Source: an uncultured Lachnospiraceae bacterium (GTDB lineage: Bacteria; Bacillota; Clostridia; Lachnospirales; Lachnospiraceae). Taken from it: a stretch of DNA of 64,000 bases. Below the pieces are notes generated by a model. That model had not been told where the DNA came from. It was given only the letters and a program-made list of their open reading frames with translations, and made no database searches. The DNA lies in assembly GCA_910579275.1 (NCBI GenBank), contig CAJTTO010000020.1:1-64000 (forward strand), written 5' to 3'. The translations under genes and the position numbers were made by a program. This document shows positions 25,028 to 34,904 of the stretch, piece by piece (position 1 is the first letter of the stretch; each line of letters starts with the position of its first letter).

Positions 25028-27418
25028 ATGCGTTATGGATATTTTGACAATGAAAAGAGGGAGTATGTAATTGAAAAGGTGGATCTGCCCACTTCGTGGA
25101 CGAATTATCTTGGGGTGGAAGATACCTGTGTGGTAGTAAACCATACAGCGGGGGGATATATGTTTTACAAAACTCCGGAGTATCACAGGATCACAAGGTT
25201 TCGGGGAAACAGCGTCCCGATGGACAGACCCGGTCATTATGTGTATATTCGGGACAACGAGACGAAAGATTACTGGAGTGTGTCCTGGCAGCCGGTGGGA
25301 AAACCTTTGGATAAGGCAAAGTATACCTGCCGCCATGGGATGTCGTATTCTGTCTACACATGTGAATATGAAAAAATAAAGGCAAGCCAGAAATTGTCGG
25401 TTCCCATAGGAGATGATGTGGAATTGTGGGATGTGACACTGGAAAATACCGATGACAGGGAGAGGAATTTAAGTATCTTTAGCTATGCGGAGTTTTCTTT
25501 TCATCACATTATGATAGACAACCAGAATTTTCAGATGAGTATGTACTGCGCAGGCTCTTCATATGAGGATGGGATTATTGAGCATGATTTGTTTTATGAG
25601 GAGTTTGGATTCCAGTACTTTACGGCAAATTTCCAGCCGGATGGATATGACTGTCTAAGAGACAAATTTATCGGGAATTACCGGACAGAGGATAATCCCG
25701 AAGCAGTGGAAAAAGGGACATGCTCCGGCTCGAAAGAGCTTGGAAATAACCATTGTGCTTCCCTGCAAAAAAATGTCGTGTTAAAACCGGGAGAAAAGGT
25801 TCGGATGATTTTTCTTTTAGGAGAGGGAGACCGGGAAACAGGAAGAAAAATGCGGGAAAAATATGCGGACTTTTCTCAGGTAGATAAGGCCTATAAGCAG
25901 CTCCGTGATTTTTGGCAGGATAAATTCGACAAGCTGCAGATTCAAACGCCAAATGAAGGCATGAATACCTTAATTAACACTTGGACACTGTACCAGTCGG
26001 AAATTAATGTTATGTTTTCAAGGTTTGCTTCTTTTATCGAGGTTGGCGGAAGAACGGGGCTTGGATACCGTGATACGGCACAGGATGCGATGACGATTCC
26101 CCATTCCAATCCGGAAATGTGCAAGAAAAGAATTGTACAGCTTTTAAAAGGACTTGTCTCCAAAGGATACGGACTGCATCTGTTCCAGCCGGAATGGTTT
26201 GAGTCCGATACAGGAAAGAAACCTTTTAAATCTCCTACGGTCATTCCGGAACCGGATAAAAATAACAGAATTCACGGTATCAATGATGCATGCTCGGATG
26301 ATGCCCTGTGGCTTGTAAGCGCAGTGGCGGAATATGTAAAAGAAACCGGAGAAATCGAATTTTTGGATGCAGCTGTTACCTATGCGGACGAAGGGGAAGA
26401 TACGGTCTATGACCATTTGAAGACCATTCTTGATTTTTCTGCCAGGGAAGTCGGAGCAAGCGGTATCTGCAAAGGTCTTCGGGCGGACTGGAATGACTGT
26501 TTAAACCTCGGAGGCGGAGAGAGCGCCATGGTGTCTTTCCTGCATTACTGGGCACTGCAGAACTTTGTGGAGCTGGCAGCTTACCTTGGACGCGAGGATG
26601 ACTTGAAAAAGTACAGGGAATGTGCCGAGCGCGTAAAAGAAGCCTGTGACAGGGAACTCTGGGATGGAAAGTGGTACATTCGGGGAATTACGAAAACAGG
26701 AAGAAAAATCGGAACGAAGGAAGATGCGGAAGGAAAAGTACATCTGGAATCCAATACATGGGCAGTGCTTTCCGGAGCTGTGCCAAAGGAGAAAGGCATT
26801 TTGGCTATGGACAGCGTGGACGAATATCTTTATACCCAGTACGGACTTTTACTAAATGCACCTTCTTACACAAAGCCTGATGACGATATCGGTTTTGTCA
26901 CAAGGGTTTATCCGGGATTAAAGGAGAACGGGGCTGTATTTTCTCATCCCAATCCTTGGGCCTGGGCGGCGGAGTGCAAGCTTGGCAGAGGAGACAGAGC
27001 CATGAAGTTTTATGATGCCCTGTGCCCCTATTACCAAAATGACAAGATTGAAACAAGGGAGGCGGAACCTTATTCCTACTGCCAGTTTATCATGGGAAAA
27101 GACCATACAGGATTTGGAAGGGCGAGACATCCCTTTATGACTGGTTCCGGCGGCTGGGCTTATTTTGCCGCCACGAGATATATCCTTGGCGTAAGACCCC
27201 AGATGGATTATCTGGAAATTGACCCCTGCATTCCAAGTGAATGGGAAAATTTTGAGATAATGCGGCAGTGGCGCGGAGCTGTCTACCACATTTCAGTGAA
27301 GAATCCGTCAGGTGTCATGAAGGGCGTAAAAGAAATTTTACTGGACGGCAAAAAAGTAGAGAAAATCAACGCTCAGGAAAAAGGCTCCGAACATCAGGTA
27401 ACTGTAATAATGGGTTAG
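25028..27418 (+). CDS. chbP: N,N'-diacetylchitobiose phosphorylase (GH94)
   Basis: This 796-residue protein resembles along its whole length the Vibrio chitobiose phosphorylase as I recall it: MRYGYFDNEKREYV at the start, FASFIEVGGRTGLGYRDTAQD, GICKGLRADWNDCLNLGGGES (catalytic Asp in the DWND motif, most likely Asp490) and VHLESNT. The enzyme splits chitobiose with phosphate into GlcNAc-1-phosphate and GlcNAc in the cytoplasm. The ATG at 25028 follows AGGGAGG; a GTG at 25019 overlaps that site and is rejected. Downstream genes fit: a phosphohexomutase, a sugar importer, nagA and nagB. Cellobiose phosphorylase is the main alternative, but the neighbours and motifs favour chitobiose. Confidence 0.9.
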   Translation: MRYGYFDNEKREYVIEKVDLPTSWTNYLGVEDTCVVVNHTAGGYMFYKTPEYHRITRFRGNSVPMDRPGHYVYIRDNETKDYWSVSWQPVGKPLDKAKYTCRHGMSYSVYTCEYEKIKASQKLSVPIGDDVELWDVTLENTDDRERNLSIFSYAEFSFHHIMIDNQNFQMSMYCAGSSYEDGIIEHDLFYEEFGFQYFTANFQPDGYDCLRDKFIGNYRTEDNPEAVEKGTCSGSKELGNNHCASLQKNVVLKPGEKVRMIFLLGEGDRETGRKMREKYADFSQVDKAYKQLRDFWQDKFDKLQIQTPNEGMNTLINTWTLYQSEINVMFSRFASFIEVGGRTGLGYRDTAQDAMTIPHSNPEMCKKRIVQLLKGLVSKGYGLHLFQPEWFESDTGKKPFKSPTVIPEPDKNNRIHGINDACSDDALWLVSAVAEYVKETGEIEFLDAAVTYADEGEDTVYDHLKTILDFSAREVGASGICKGLRADWNDCLNLGGGESAMVSFLHYWALQNFVELAAYLGREDDLKKYRECAERVKEACDRELWDGKWYIRGITKTGRKIGTKEDAEGKVHLESNTWAVLSGAVPKEKGILAMDSVDEYLYTQYGLLLNAPSYTKPDDDIGFVTRVYPGLKENGAVFSHPNPWAWAAECKLGRGDRAMKFYDALCPYYQNDKIETREAEPYSYCQFIMGKDHTGFGRARHPFMTGSGGWAYFAATRYILGVRPQMDYLEIDPCIPSEWENFEIMRQWRGAVYHISVKNPSGVMKGVKEILLDGKKVEKINAQEKGSEHQVTVIMG

Positions 27419-27444
27419 CAATATAGAGATATGGGAGGTAACTT

Positions 27445-28857
27445 ATGATAGAATTTGGAACAGGCGGCTGGAGAGCCATCATCGGAGATGAATTTACAAA
27501 AGCAAACATTAAACTTTTGGCAAAGGCAATGTGTAAAAAAATGAAAGCGGAAGGCGTCGAGTTACATATCGTTATGGGCTATGACAGGAGATTTCTGGCA
27601 AAGGAAGCCATGCAGTGGGCGGCGGAAGTTTTTGCCGCCGAGGGAATTAAAGCTTATTTGATTAACAAGTCGTCGCCTACGCCGTTGATTATGTTTTATA
27701 CCATGAAGCATGAACTGTCCTACGGAATGATGATAACGGCGAGCCACAATCCGGCGATCTATAACGGAATCAAAGTGTTTACCAAAGGTGGCAGGGACGC
27801 AGAGGAGACCCAGACAAAGGACATTGAGCGCTATATTCATGAAATAGAAGGGGATCCTGTGGAGAGCATGGAATATGCGGAAGCTAAGAAAGCAGGATTC
27901 ATTGAAGAAATTTATCCCTTGAATGAATATTTGGACAACATTATTGATGCGGTGGATATGGGCGCTATTCGTCGGGCGCGGCTCAAAATAGCCATTGACC
28001 CTATGTACGGTGTAAGTGAGACTTCCTTAAAGACAATTTTATTGACCGCAAGGTGCGATGTGCAGATGATAAATGAAAGACATGACACATTGTTTGGCGG
28101 TAAACTGCCGTCTCCATCCGCCACGACCCTAAGACGGCTTCAGTCCTTTGTCATTGACCAGGAATGTGATATCGGGCTGGCTACGGACGGGGACGCAGAC
28201 CGCATCGGTGTGATTGATGACACAGGAAGATTCCTTCATCCGAATGATATTTTGGTGCTCCTTTACTATTATCTTGTGAAATACAAAGGCTGGAGCGGGC
28301 CTGTGGTAAGAAATCTTGCCACCACCCATATGCTGGACAAAGTGGCGGAGAGCTTTGGGCAAAAGTGTTATGAAGTTCCTGTGGGATTTAAGCATATTTC
28401 TGCCAAAATGACGGAAGTGGACGCCATTATCGGAGGAGAATCCTCAGGAGGACTTACGGTAAAAGGCCATATCAACGGAAAAGACGGCGTTTATGCGGCA
28501 GCCCTTCTTGTGGAGATGATTGCGGTGACAGGAAAACGTCTCTCGGAAATCTATAAGATGATAGAGGAGGAGTGCGGAGCGATTTATATGGAGGAGCGGG
28601 ATTATAAGTTTTCTCAGGAGAAAAAAGTCGAGATGCACAAAACTCTTATGGAGGAGAGAAAAGTACCGGAGATTCCTTTTGAGATAGAGCGTGTTTCTTA
28701 CATGGACGGATGTAAGATTTACTTTAAAAACGGAGGATGGGTCGTTGCAAGATTTTCCGGAACGGAGCCGCTCCTGCGCATCTTCTGTGAAATGCCAGAG
28801 AAAGCGGATGCGGAGAAAGTAAGCAGTATCTACGAAGAATTTTTAGGATTAAAGTAA
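27445..28857 (+). CDS. Alpha-D-phosphohexomutase, probably GlcNAc-phosphate mutase
   Basis: The 470-residue protein has the four-domain phosphohexomutase layout: phosphoserine loop TASHNP (Ser100), metal loop DGDADRIG, sugar-binding GGESSGG and phosphate-binding RFSGTEPLLRIF. It lies 26 bp after chbP in the same direction. Family members convert hexose-1-phosphates to 6-phosphates; from context the likely reaction is GlcNAc-1-phosphate to GlcNAc-6-phosphate, linking chbP to nagA. A general phosphoglucomutase/phosphomannomutase role cannot be excluded. A terminator follows at 28868. Confidence 0.85.
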   Translation: MIEFGTGGWRAIIGDEFTKANIKLLAKAMCKKMKAEGVELHIVMGYDRRFLAKEAMQWAAEVFAAEGIKAYLINKSSPTPLIMFYTMKHELSYGMMITASHNPAIYNGIKVFTKGGRDAEETQTKDIERYIHEIEGDPVESMEYAEAKKAGFIEEIYPLNEYLDNIIDAVDMGAIRRARLKIAIDPMYGVSETSLKTILLTARCDVQMINERHDTLFGGKLPSPSATTLRRLQSFVIDQECDIGLATDGDADRIGVIDDTGRFLHPNDILVLLYYYLVKYKGWSGPVVRNLATTHMLDKVAESFGQKCYEVPVGFKHISAKMTEVDAIIGGESSGGLTVKGHINGKDGVYAAALLVEMIAVTGKRLSEIYKMIEEECGAIYMEERDYKFSQEKKVEMHKTLMEERKVPEIPFEIERVSYMDGCKIYFKNGGWVVARFSGTEPLLRIFCEMPEKADAEKVSSIYEEFLGLK

Positions 28858-28867
28858 TTTTTTCAGG

Positions 28868-28912
28868 CGGTTTTATGGTATGATAAACTATAAAACCGTT
28901 TGTTTTTATGCA
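28868..28912 (+). terminator. Intrinsic terminator after the phosphohexomutase gene
   Basis: CGGTTTTAT pairs with ATAAAACCG around a 13-base loop and TTTGTTTTT follows. Confidence 0.7.
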
Positions 28913-28969
28913 TACGGGTGCGGTAAGGAAAGATGCAGTTTGGTGAAGAATGAAAAAGGAGCAATGAAA

Positions 28970-30739
28970 ATGGGAACACTTGGGAATAGAAAAAGCTTAA
29001 GGTGGAAAATAGTGAGAATGTTGTTGTTTGGATGGCTGCTTCCGCTGCTGATTTTTACGCTGGGTATGATTTTTTCCGTATCCTCCATGATAAAAAATCA
29101 GATTGAAAAGACAATCGTTGTCTCCTCGGACAAAGCGGTGGAAATCTGTGACATGCAGCTGCGGGAAATGATTGCGTCGTCGAAAAGTGCTTCATATAAC
29201 AGCACCATACGGGACAGCTACATCAAATATCTGCGTTATGGAGAAAGTATACGAGACAAACGGGCAATCAATAACTTTTTGGCTCAGCAGTACAAATATG
29301 ACGCCCGTATTTTATGTACCATGCTTTTTTTTCTGGATGATCCGCAGGAGCTGTTTTATACCTATAATACATATCAGGATAACAACACAGGAAATCAGCT
29401 GTACAGCAGGAAAAATTATTTTATGAATTATTTACAGGAGAAGGTAATTGAGAAATGCAAAACGCTGGATACCGGAATTGCAATGATGGAGAGTGACGGA
29501 CACCTTTATCTTGTGAGAAATCTGGTAAACAGTTCTTTTGTTCCCTATGCCATCATTGTTATGGAGCTAAAACCTGAGGACATGTTTGAAAGCTTAAACA
29601 GTATCTGGGGAATGGAGGATTATGAAATATATATTGACGGCGTTGCGCTGATGAAAAACGGAGTGGAAAAGCGGTTTTCCAAGGATTTCATCAAAAATCC
29701 CACAGACAACAGTGTTTACTATAATGACCAGAAAGAAGCATACGTGTATAAAGTGGTAGAATGGGAGGAACAGCAGATTGCTTATGTGGTGGAGTTGAAT
29801 TCCAAAAGCATTATTGATGAAACGGTTGTGCTGCGATATACGTTTGCCTTTGCACTATTTTTCATGCTTCTTTTAATCGTGGTAGTCTTTCGGTTTGTCC
29901 ACAAAAAAGTAACAAGTCCTATGGCGGAGCTGATTCAGGGAGCCCGTGAGATTGCCCTTGGGAATTACGGTCATCAGGTGGAAGTTCAGAACAGCAGTGA
30001 TGAATTTGAGTATCTGGATAGAGCATTTAACACAATGTCCTCGGAGTTAAAATATCAGTTTGAAACCATATACAAGGAGGAGCTTGCCCTGAAGGATGCC
30101 AACATCAAGGCCTTGCAGTCCCAGATTAACCCGCACTTTTTGAACAATACGCTGGAAATCATAAACTGGGAGGCGAGGATGAGCGGGAATCATGATGTAA
30201 GCGGCATGATAGAAGCCCTCACTACAATGCTTAATGCCACCATGAACCGAAAACAGAGACGTTTCGTGGTGCTTTCCGAGGAACTTTCCTATGTAGATGC
30301 CTATTTATATATTATTTCCACCCGCTACAGGGAGAGGTTTCAGGTTCGCAGAGAGATTGATGAAAGCTTATTAAGTGTGTTCGTTCCCATTCTTATCATA
30401 CAGCCCATTGTGGAAAATGCGGTGGAACATGGGGTGGAAGAAAACAGAGAAGGAAGTGTCGACATCAAAATATACAGAGAGGAGGATAAACTGTATATTA
30501 AAGTCATAAATGACGGTATTCTGAAGGAGTCGGATAAGGAAAAAATACAGAGGCTTTTGGGGGAGGGAGAAGAGAAACTGGATGAATCCCATATCAGCCT
30601 CGGCATACGGAATGTAAACAGGAGACTGAAAATAATTTACGGCGAAGAATGCGGTTTGACTGTGGATAGTGACCAAGAAAACAGAACTGTCAGCACAATT
30701 ATTGTTAAATTGTCACAGAAGGACAATATAAGTCAATAA
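28970..30739 (+). CDS. Sensor histidine kinase, YesM type
   Basis: A 589-residue membrane kinase: a membrane segment near residues 17-38, an extracytoplasmic sensor region of about 250 residues, a second membrane segment (FAFALFFMLLLIVVVF), a HAMP domain (KKVTSPMAELIQGAREIALG) and the His_kinase domain with phospho-acceptor His389 in INPHFLNNTLEIINWEARMS, then an ATPase domain (PILIIQPIVENAVEHG). YesM-type kinases pair with AraC-like response regulators; the partner is at 34103-34855, after the transporter genes. The start at 28970 has AAGGAG at 8 bp. By context it senses the imported sugar, perhaps chitobiose bound to the solute-binding protein. Confidence 0.9.
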   Translation: MGTLGNRKSLRWKIVRMLLFGWLLPLLIFTLGMIFSVSSMIKNQIEKTIVVSSDKAVEICDMQLREMIASSKSASYNSTIRDSYIKYLRYGESIRDKRAINNFLAQQYKYDARILCTMLFFLDDPQELFYTYNTYQDNNTGNQLYSRKNYFMNYLQEKVIEKCKTLDTGIAMMESDGHLYLVRNLVNSSFVPYAIIVMELKPEDMFESLNSIWGMEDYEIYIDGVALMKNGVEKRFSKDFIKNPTDNSVYYNDQKEAYVYKVVEWEEQQIAYVVELNSKSIIDETVVLRYTFAFALFFMLLLIVVVFRFVHKKVTSPMAELIQGAREIALGNYGHQVEVQNSSDEFEYLDRAFNTMSSELKYQFETIYKEELALKDANIKALQSQINPHFLNNTLEIINWEARMSGNHDVSGMIEALTTMLNATMNRKQRRFVVLSEELSYVDAYLYIISTRYRERFQVRREIDESLLSVFVPILIIQPIVENAVEHGVEENREGSVDIKIYREEDKLYIKVINDGILKESDKEKIQRLLGEGEEKLDESHISLGIRNVNRRLKIIYGEECGLTVDSDQENRTVSTIIVKLSQKDNISQ

Positions 30740-30844
30740 ATGGCAAGTCTGACAATTATTATTTTCCCTTGTGTCTGGTATGATATAGGCAGATGGAAAC
30801 AAAAGCATCAAAACAAACATTTAAAGACAAAGGGAGGTACTTAT

Positions 30845-32272
30845 ATGAAATTGAAGAAAATTGCAGCAACCATTTTATCAGGTGTTATGGTAGTTTCACT
30901 TGCGGCCTGCGGAAACAGTGATAACACGGCAAATGACAACACGAAAACGACGGCAGCAGCGGTGGATACGACTAATGATTCGGCAGGAAGTGCTGATTCG
31001 GCAGGGGATACAGAACAGCCCCAGCCCACGGGAGGCGTTGAACTTGAAGTTGTCACTACATTTGCAGGAAATGACGGAAATGCAAAAACTTACAAAAAGT
31101 TCTACCAGATGTGGGAAGAAAAAACAGGCAATAAAGTCGAGGATATGTCTGCAACTGCCGATGACACGTTTAAGGTGCGGGTGGTAACGGATTTTGAAAC
31201 CGGATCAGAACCGGATGTCCTGTTTTTCTTTAACGGATCGGATGCAAACAACTTCATCGACGCGGGAAAAGTGGTATCCATAGAAGATATCCGCGCAGAA
31301 TTTCCTGACTATGCATCGAATCTGGATGACGGACGTATTCCTGTATCATGGGTGGACAATAAGGCATACGCGGTTCCGGTAAACGGAATCTGGGAGGCAA
31401 TGTTTGTAAACACGGAAATTTTGGATGCAGCAGGCGTGGCAATGCCGGGAGCAGATTATACTTGGGATCAGTTTACACAGGACTGCCAGAAAATTAAAGA
31501 TGCAGGCTACACACCTATCGCAGCGGCATTGGGTGACATTCCTCATTATTGGTGGGAGTTCGCTATTTTCAATTACAACACACCGGAAAATCATCTGACG
31601 GTTCCGGAAAGTGTCGAGGATGAAATCGGAAAGGGATGGGTAGCAGGTATGGAAGATATCAAAGGCCTTTATGAGGCAGGATATTTCCCTGAGAATACGC
31701 TTTCCGCAAAAGATGACGAGACATTTGCAATGTTTACAGAAGGAAAAGCAGCATTTTTGCTTGATGGTTCTTGGAAGGTAAACGGTATTGCATCCGCCTG
31801 CCAGTCAGATCCGGATGACCCGTCTACACTGGACAAAGAAAAACTTTCGAAATTTGACGTTACGTATGTGCCTGCAAAAGACGGCAGAAAGGCAACTGAT
31901 TTAATCGGTGGCTTGACCAGCGGATATTACATCACGAAAAAGGCATGGGATGACCCGCAGAAGAGAGCGGCAGCTGTTGACTTCGTATCATTCATGACTT
32001 CTGACGAAGCCGTTCCGGAATTCGCACAGCACGGATCAAGCGCCCTTAAGAATGTACCGGAAGTAGATGAAAATGTATTCAATGAACTGCAGATGAAATC
32101 ATTAAAGATGGTAGCAGGCAGCACTTCCTTTACAGGACCGGTTCAGGATTTGTTCCAGGGCGAGAGCAGAGTGCCTACATTTGACGGTATGCCTGAAATC
32201 GTAAGCGGATCAGTGGATGCAAAGGATGCGGTGCAGGAAGGCCTTGATATTTATTGGAGCTCGGATCTTTAA
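30845..32272 (+). CDS. ABC sugar importer, lipoprotein solute-binding protein
   Basis: A 475-residue family-1-type extracellular binding protein. It starts MKLKKIAATILSGVMVVSLAACG, a lipoprotein signal peptide with the lipobox LAAC, followed by a Thr/Ala/Asp-rich linker and the mature fold (EVVTTFAGNDGNAKTYKKF, TEGKAAFLLDGSWKVNG, GGLTSGYYITKKAWDD). GGGAGG lies upstream of the ATG at 30845. It is the first transporter gene after the kinase; the two permeases follow. From the cluster the substrate is probably chitobiose or a related GlcNAc oligosaccharide; this is inference. Confidence 0.92.
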   Translation: MKLKKIAATILSGVMVVSLAACGNSDNTANDNTKTTAAAVDTTNDSAGSADSAGDTEQPQPTGGVELEVVTTFAGNDGNAKTYKKFYQMWEEKTGNKVEDMSATADDTFKVRVVTDFETGSEPDVLFFFNGSDANNFIDAGKVVSIEDIRAEFPDYASNLDDGRIPVSWVDNKAYAVPVNGIWEAMFVNTEILDAAGVAMPGADYTWDQFTQDCQKIKDAGYTPIAAALGDIPHYWWEFAIFNYNTPENHLTVPESVEDEIGKGWVAGMEDIKGLYEAGYFPENTLSAKDDETFAMFTEGKAAFLLDGSWKVNGIASACQSDPDDPSTLDKEKLSKFDVTYVPAKDGRKATDLIGGLTSGYYITKKAWDDPQKRAAAVDFVSFMTSDEAVPEFAQHGSSALKNVPEVDENVFNELQMKSLKMVAGSTSFTGPVQDLFQGESRVPTFDGMPEIVSGSVDAKDAVQEGLDIYWSSDL

Positions 32273-32294
32273 AAAGAAGCACATTGTAAGTTAA

Positions 32295-32321
32295 AATGCC
32301 GGAGATTTTATCTCCGGCATT
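32295..32321 (+). terminator. Stem-loop between binding protein and permease genes
   Basis: AATGCCGGAGA and TCTCCGGCATT form a perfect 11-bp stem with a 5-base loop, but A residues rather than T follow. Such stems after a binding-protein gene usually stabilise the upstream mRNA or partly terminate, so that binding protein is made in excess over permeases. Confidence 0.7.
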
Positions 32322-32342
32322 CATAAAAAAGAAGGTGAACAT

Positions 32343-33230
32343 ATGGGAGCTAATATTTATAAAAATAAAAAACCGCTGTTTCTGTTTCTACTTCCGGCAT
32401 TTATCTTTATGATTGTGTTTTTATACTTTCCGTTTTTTAAGAATATCGTAGATAGCTGCATGAAGATAAAACAGTTGGGAACTTCGGGAGAGGTATGGAA
32501 CGAACCTTGGTATTCCAATTATGTAAAACTGTTTACAGATGAAAATGTAAGGACGTCTCTGAAAAATACATTGATTATGACAATTGTGACCATTTTTGGT
32601 CAGGTAGGAATTGCCCTATTACTGGCTCTCATGGTGGATAATATCAAACGCGGGGCAAAAGTGTTCAGAACCATGTTTTTCTTCCCGATTGTCGTGTCGG
32701 CAACTGCGCTGGGTCTTTTGTTCAATCTAATCTTCTTATATGACACAGGAATGTTGAACCAGTTTCTTGCAATATTTGGAAGACAGGAGCTTATCGACTG
32801 GAAAAGTGAAAAATGGGCATTGTTTACAATGATGCTCCCTGTCATGTGGCAGTATGTGGGATTTTACTTTGTCATTATCGTGACCGGATTGAATAATATT
32901 TCCGAGGAACTCTACGAGGCAGCGGCCATTGACGGAGCCACAAGGTTAAGGAGAATCTGGTATATAACCCTTCCACTTTTACATAATGTCCTGTGTACCT
33001 GCGTCGTGCTTGCGGTTACCGGATCCCTCAAGGTATTTGACCTTCCATGGACCATGTTCCCTAAGGGAATGCCTTTAAAATCAACATTCCTCACAGGTAC
33101 ATACATGTATTATCAGACCATGATTGTAAAAGATGTGGATTACGGATGTGCCCTTGCGGTTATGATAGTAATTTTAGGTGTGGCTTTATCCAGAATCGTC
33201 AATGCAATCTTTAAAGAGAAAGATTATTAA
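32343..33230 (+). CDS. ABC sugar importer permease (MalF/UgpA type)
   Basis: A 295-residue membrane protein with about six membrane segments and the EAA motif of importer permeases (EELYEAAAIDGATRLRRIWYITLPLL), which contacts the ATPase. AAGGTGA precedes the ATG. It forms the importer core with the next gene. No ATPase gene is present in the cluster; many Bacillota use a shared MsmK-type ATPase encoded elsewhere. Confidence 0.92.
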   Translation: MGANIYKNKKPLFLFLLPAFIFMIVFLYFPFFKNIVDSCMKIKQLGTSGEVWNEPWYSNYVKLFTDENVRTSLKNTLIMTIVTIFGQVGIALLLALMVDNIKRGAKVFRTMFFFPIVVSATALGLLFNLIFLYDTGMLNQFLAIFGRQELIDWKSEKWALFTMMLPVMWQYVGFYFVIIVTGLNNISEELYEAAAIDGATRLRRIWYITLPLLHNVLCTCVVLAVTGSLKVFDLPWTMFPKGMPLKSTFLTGTYMYYQTMIVKDVDYGCALAVMIVILGVALSRIVNAIFKEKDY

Positions 33231-33242
33231 GGGGGGATAGGA

Positions 33243-34100
33243 ATGAAAAAGCGTAAATTTTCGGTGTCCATGTCCGTTATCTATGTTTGTCTTTGTTTTT
33301 GGGCGCTTACAACTATTTATCCCATTATCTGGGTGGTGCTGAACTCTTTTAAGGCAAAGGACAAAATATTGGAAAATTCTTTTGCATTGCCCATAGGTGA
33401 GTTGTTTTCCATTGCAAATTACAAAAAAGCATTTGAAAATTTAAATATTTTCGGTGCCTACAAAAACAGTATTTTCATCTCCACTATGGTATGTGCGATT
33501 GTTATTTTGCTGGCAGGACTTGCATCTTTTGCTCTGGTGAGGTATCATTTTAAACTACGGAATGTTTTATATATGCTTGTGGTTGCAGGAATGATGTTCC
33601 CGGCTTTTGCAACAGTAATTCCAGTGTACACCATGGAGGCTTCCTGGGGCATCGCCGGTACTAAGAACTGGTGGCTGTCCATGCTGTCTGTGATACTTCC
33701 GCAGGTGGCAGGCAATTTATCCTTTGCAATCATTGTCCTTACAGGATATATCAGAAGTCTTCCGATTGAGTTGGAGGAAGCCGCTTTTATGGAAGGATGC
33801 GGGCCGATACAGATTTTTTTCAGAGTCATTGTTCCGTTGACAAAGCCCTCTTTTGCCACAGTGGCAATATTCTCCTTCCTTTGGAGCTATAACGATTTGT
33901 TCACCCAGATGTTTTTCTTAAGAAGACCTGAAGTCATGGCGATTACAAGGCTCTTAAATGAACTGACTTCCAATGAAGGTACGGACTACGGACTGATGGC
34001 TGCTGCGGTTTCCCTTGTGGTTGTTCCTGTAATGATTGTATATATATTCATGCAGAAGTATATTATAAAAGGTATGACGGCAGGTGCTGTAAAGGGGTAG
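33243..34100 (+). CDS. ABC sugar importer permease (MalG/UgpE type)
   Basis: A 285-residue membrane protein with about six membrane segments and the EAA-type loop ELEEAAFMEGCGPIQIFFRVIVPLTKP. It begins 12 bp after the first permease, with GGGGGGATAGG as ribosome-binding site, and is followed 2 bp later by the response regulator, so the genes are one operon. Confidence 0.92.
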   Translation: MKKRKFSVSMSVIYVCLCFWALTTIYPIIWVVLNSFKAKDKILENSFALPIGELFSIANYKKAFENLNIFGAYKNSIFISTMVCAIVILLAGLASFALVRYHFKLRNVLYMLVVAGMMFPAFATVIPVYTMEASWGIAGTKNWWLSMLSVILPQVAGNLSFAIIVLTGYIRSLPIELEEAAFMEGCGPIQIFFRVIVPLTKPSFATVAIFSFLWSYNDLFTQMFFLRRPEVMAITRLLNELTSNEGTDYGLMAAAVSLVVVPVMIVYIFMQKYIIKGMTAGAVKG

Positions 34101-34102
34101 AG

Positions 34103-34855
34103 ATGTACAAGGTTGTAATTATTGATGACGAACCTATTATTGTGGAGGGACTGTCCAAGGCAGTCCCCTGGGAGAAATGGAACTGTCAGGTTGTGGCGAC
34201 GGCAGAAAACGGTCAGAGCGGAATTGAAATCATTAAGAGAGAAAATCCGGACATTCTTTTTTCCGATATCAGAATGCCGGGGATGGACGGGCTGACCATG
34301 ATTGCCGCATTGAAATCAGAGCATCCCCATATGCAAATCGCCATTCTCACGGGATTTCGGGATTTTGAGTATGCGAGGGAGGCGATACGTCTCGGGGTGA
34401 CGCGGTTTCTGCTGAAACCCTCCAAAATGGAAGAATTGGAGGAAGCCGTCTCGGTTATGGTACAAAATTTGTCCCAAAGAAAAGAATATGCAGATGATGA
34501 AAAAACTGCCGAAGAGCCGGAAGAAACTGCGGCAGGCAGTTTTATTGCGCAGAATGCAGTAAAGTATATTGAAGAAAACTACATGGAAAAATTAAAGCTC
34601 TCTGATGTTGCAGACCATGTGTACGTGAGTCAGTGGCACTTAAGTAAGATTTTAAACCAGCATGTGGAGAAAAGTTTTTCCGATATCCTCAACAATGCCA
34701 GAATTGAAAAGGCAAAGGAGCTGTTGTGGGAACCCTCCCTGCGCATCGGAGATATTGCGGAAAAGGTCGGTTTTCTGGATATGGCGCATTTTTCGAGAGT
34801 GTTTAAGAAATATACAGGATTATCTGCAAATGAGTTTCGGAATCAAATGAAGTAA
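34103..34855 (+). CDS. AraC-type response regulator, YesN family
   Basis: A 250-residue protein with a receiver domain (VIIDDEPIIVEG; phospho-acceptor Asp in LFSDIRMPGMDG, about residue 54; Lys in FLLKPSKMEE) and a C-terminal AraC-type double helix-turn-helix (AVKYIEENYMEKLKLSDVADHVYVS to HFSRVFKKYTGLSANEFR). It is the likely partner of the YesM-type kinase at 28970-30739 and should activate the transporter genes. Start and preceding permease stop are 2 bp apart. Confidence 0.93.
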   Translation: MYKVVIIDDEPIIVEGLSKAVPWEKWNCQVVATAENGQSGIEIIKRENPDILFSDIRMPGMDGLTMIAALKSEHPHMQIAILTGFRDFEYAREAIRLGVTRFLLKPSKMEELEEAVSVMVQNLSQRKEYADDEKTAEEPEETAAGSFIAQNAVKYIEENYMEKLKLSDVADHVYVSQWHLSKILNQHVEKSFSDILNNARIEKAKELLWEPSLRIGDIAEKVGFLDMAHFSRVFKKYTGLSANEFRNQMK

Positions 34856-34872
34856 GAAAAAATTGTATAAAA

Positions 34873-34904
34873 ATAAAAGGTCAGCCCAGAGGCTGGCCTT
34901 TTAT
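34873..34904. terminator. Bidirectional terminator between the regulator gene and nagA
   Basis: ATAAAAGGTCAGCC pairs with GGCTGGCCTTTTAT (one G-U pair), with A-runs and T-runs on the two sides so that it works in both directions. It overlaps the last codons of nagA, which converges on it. Confidence 0.85.
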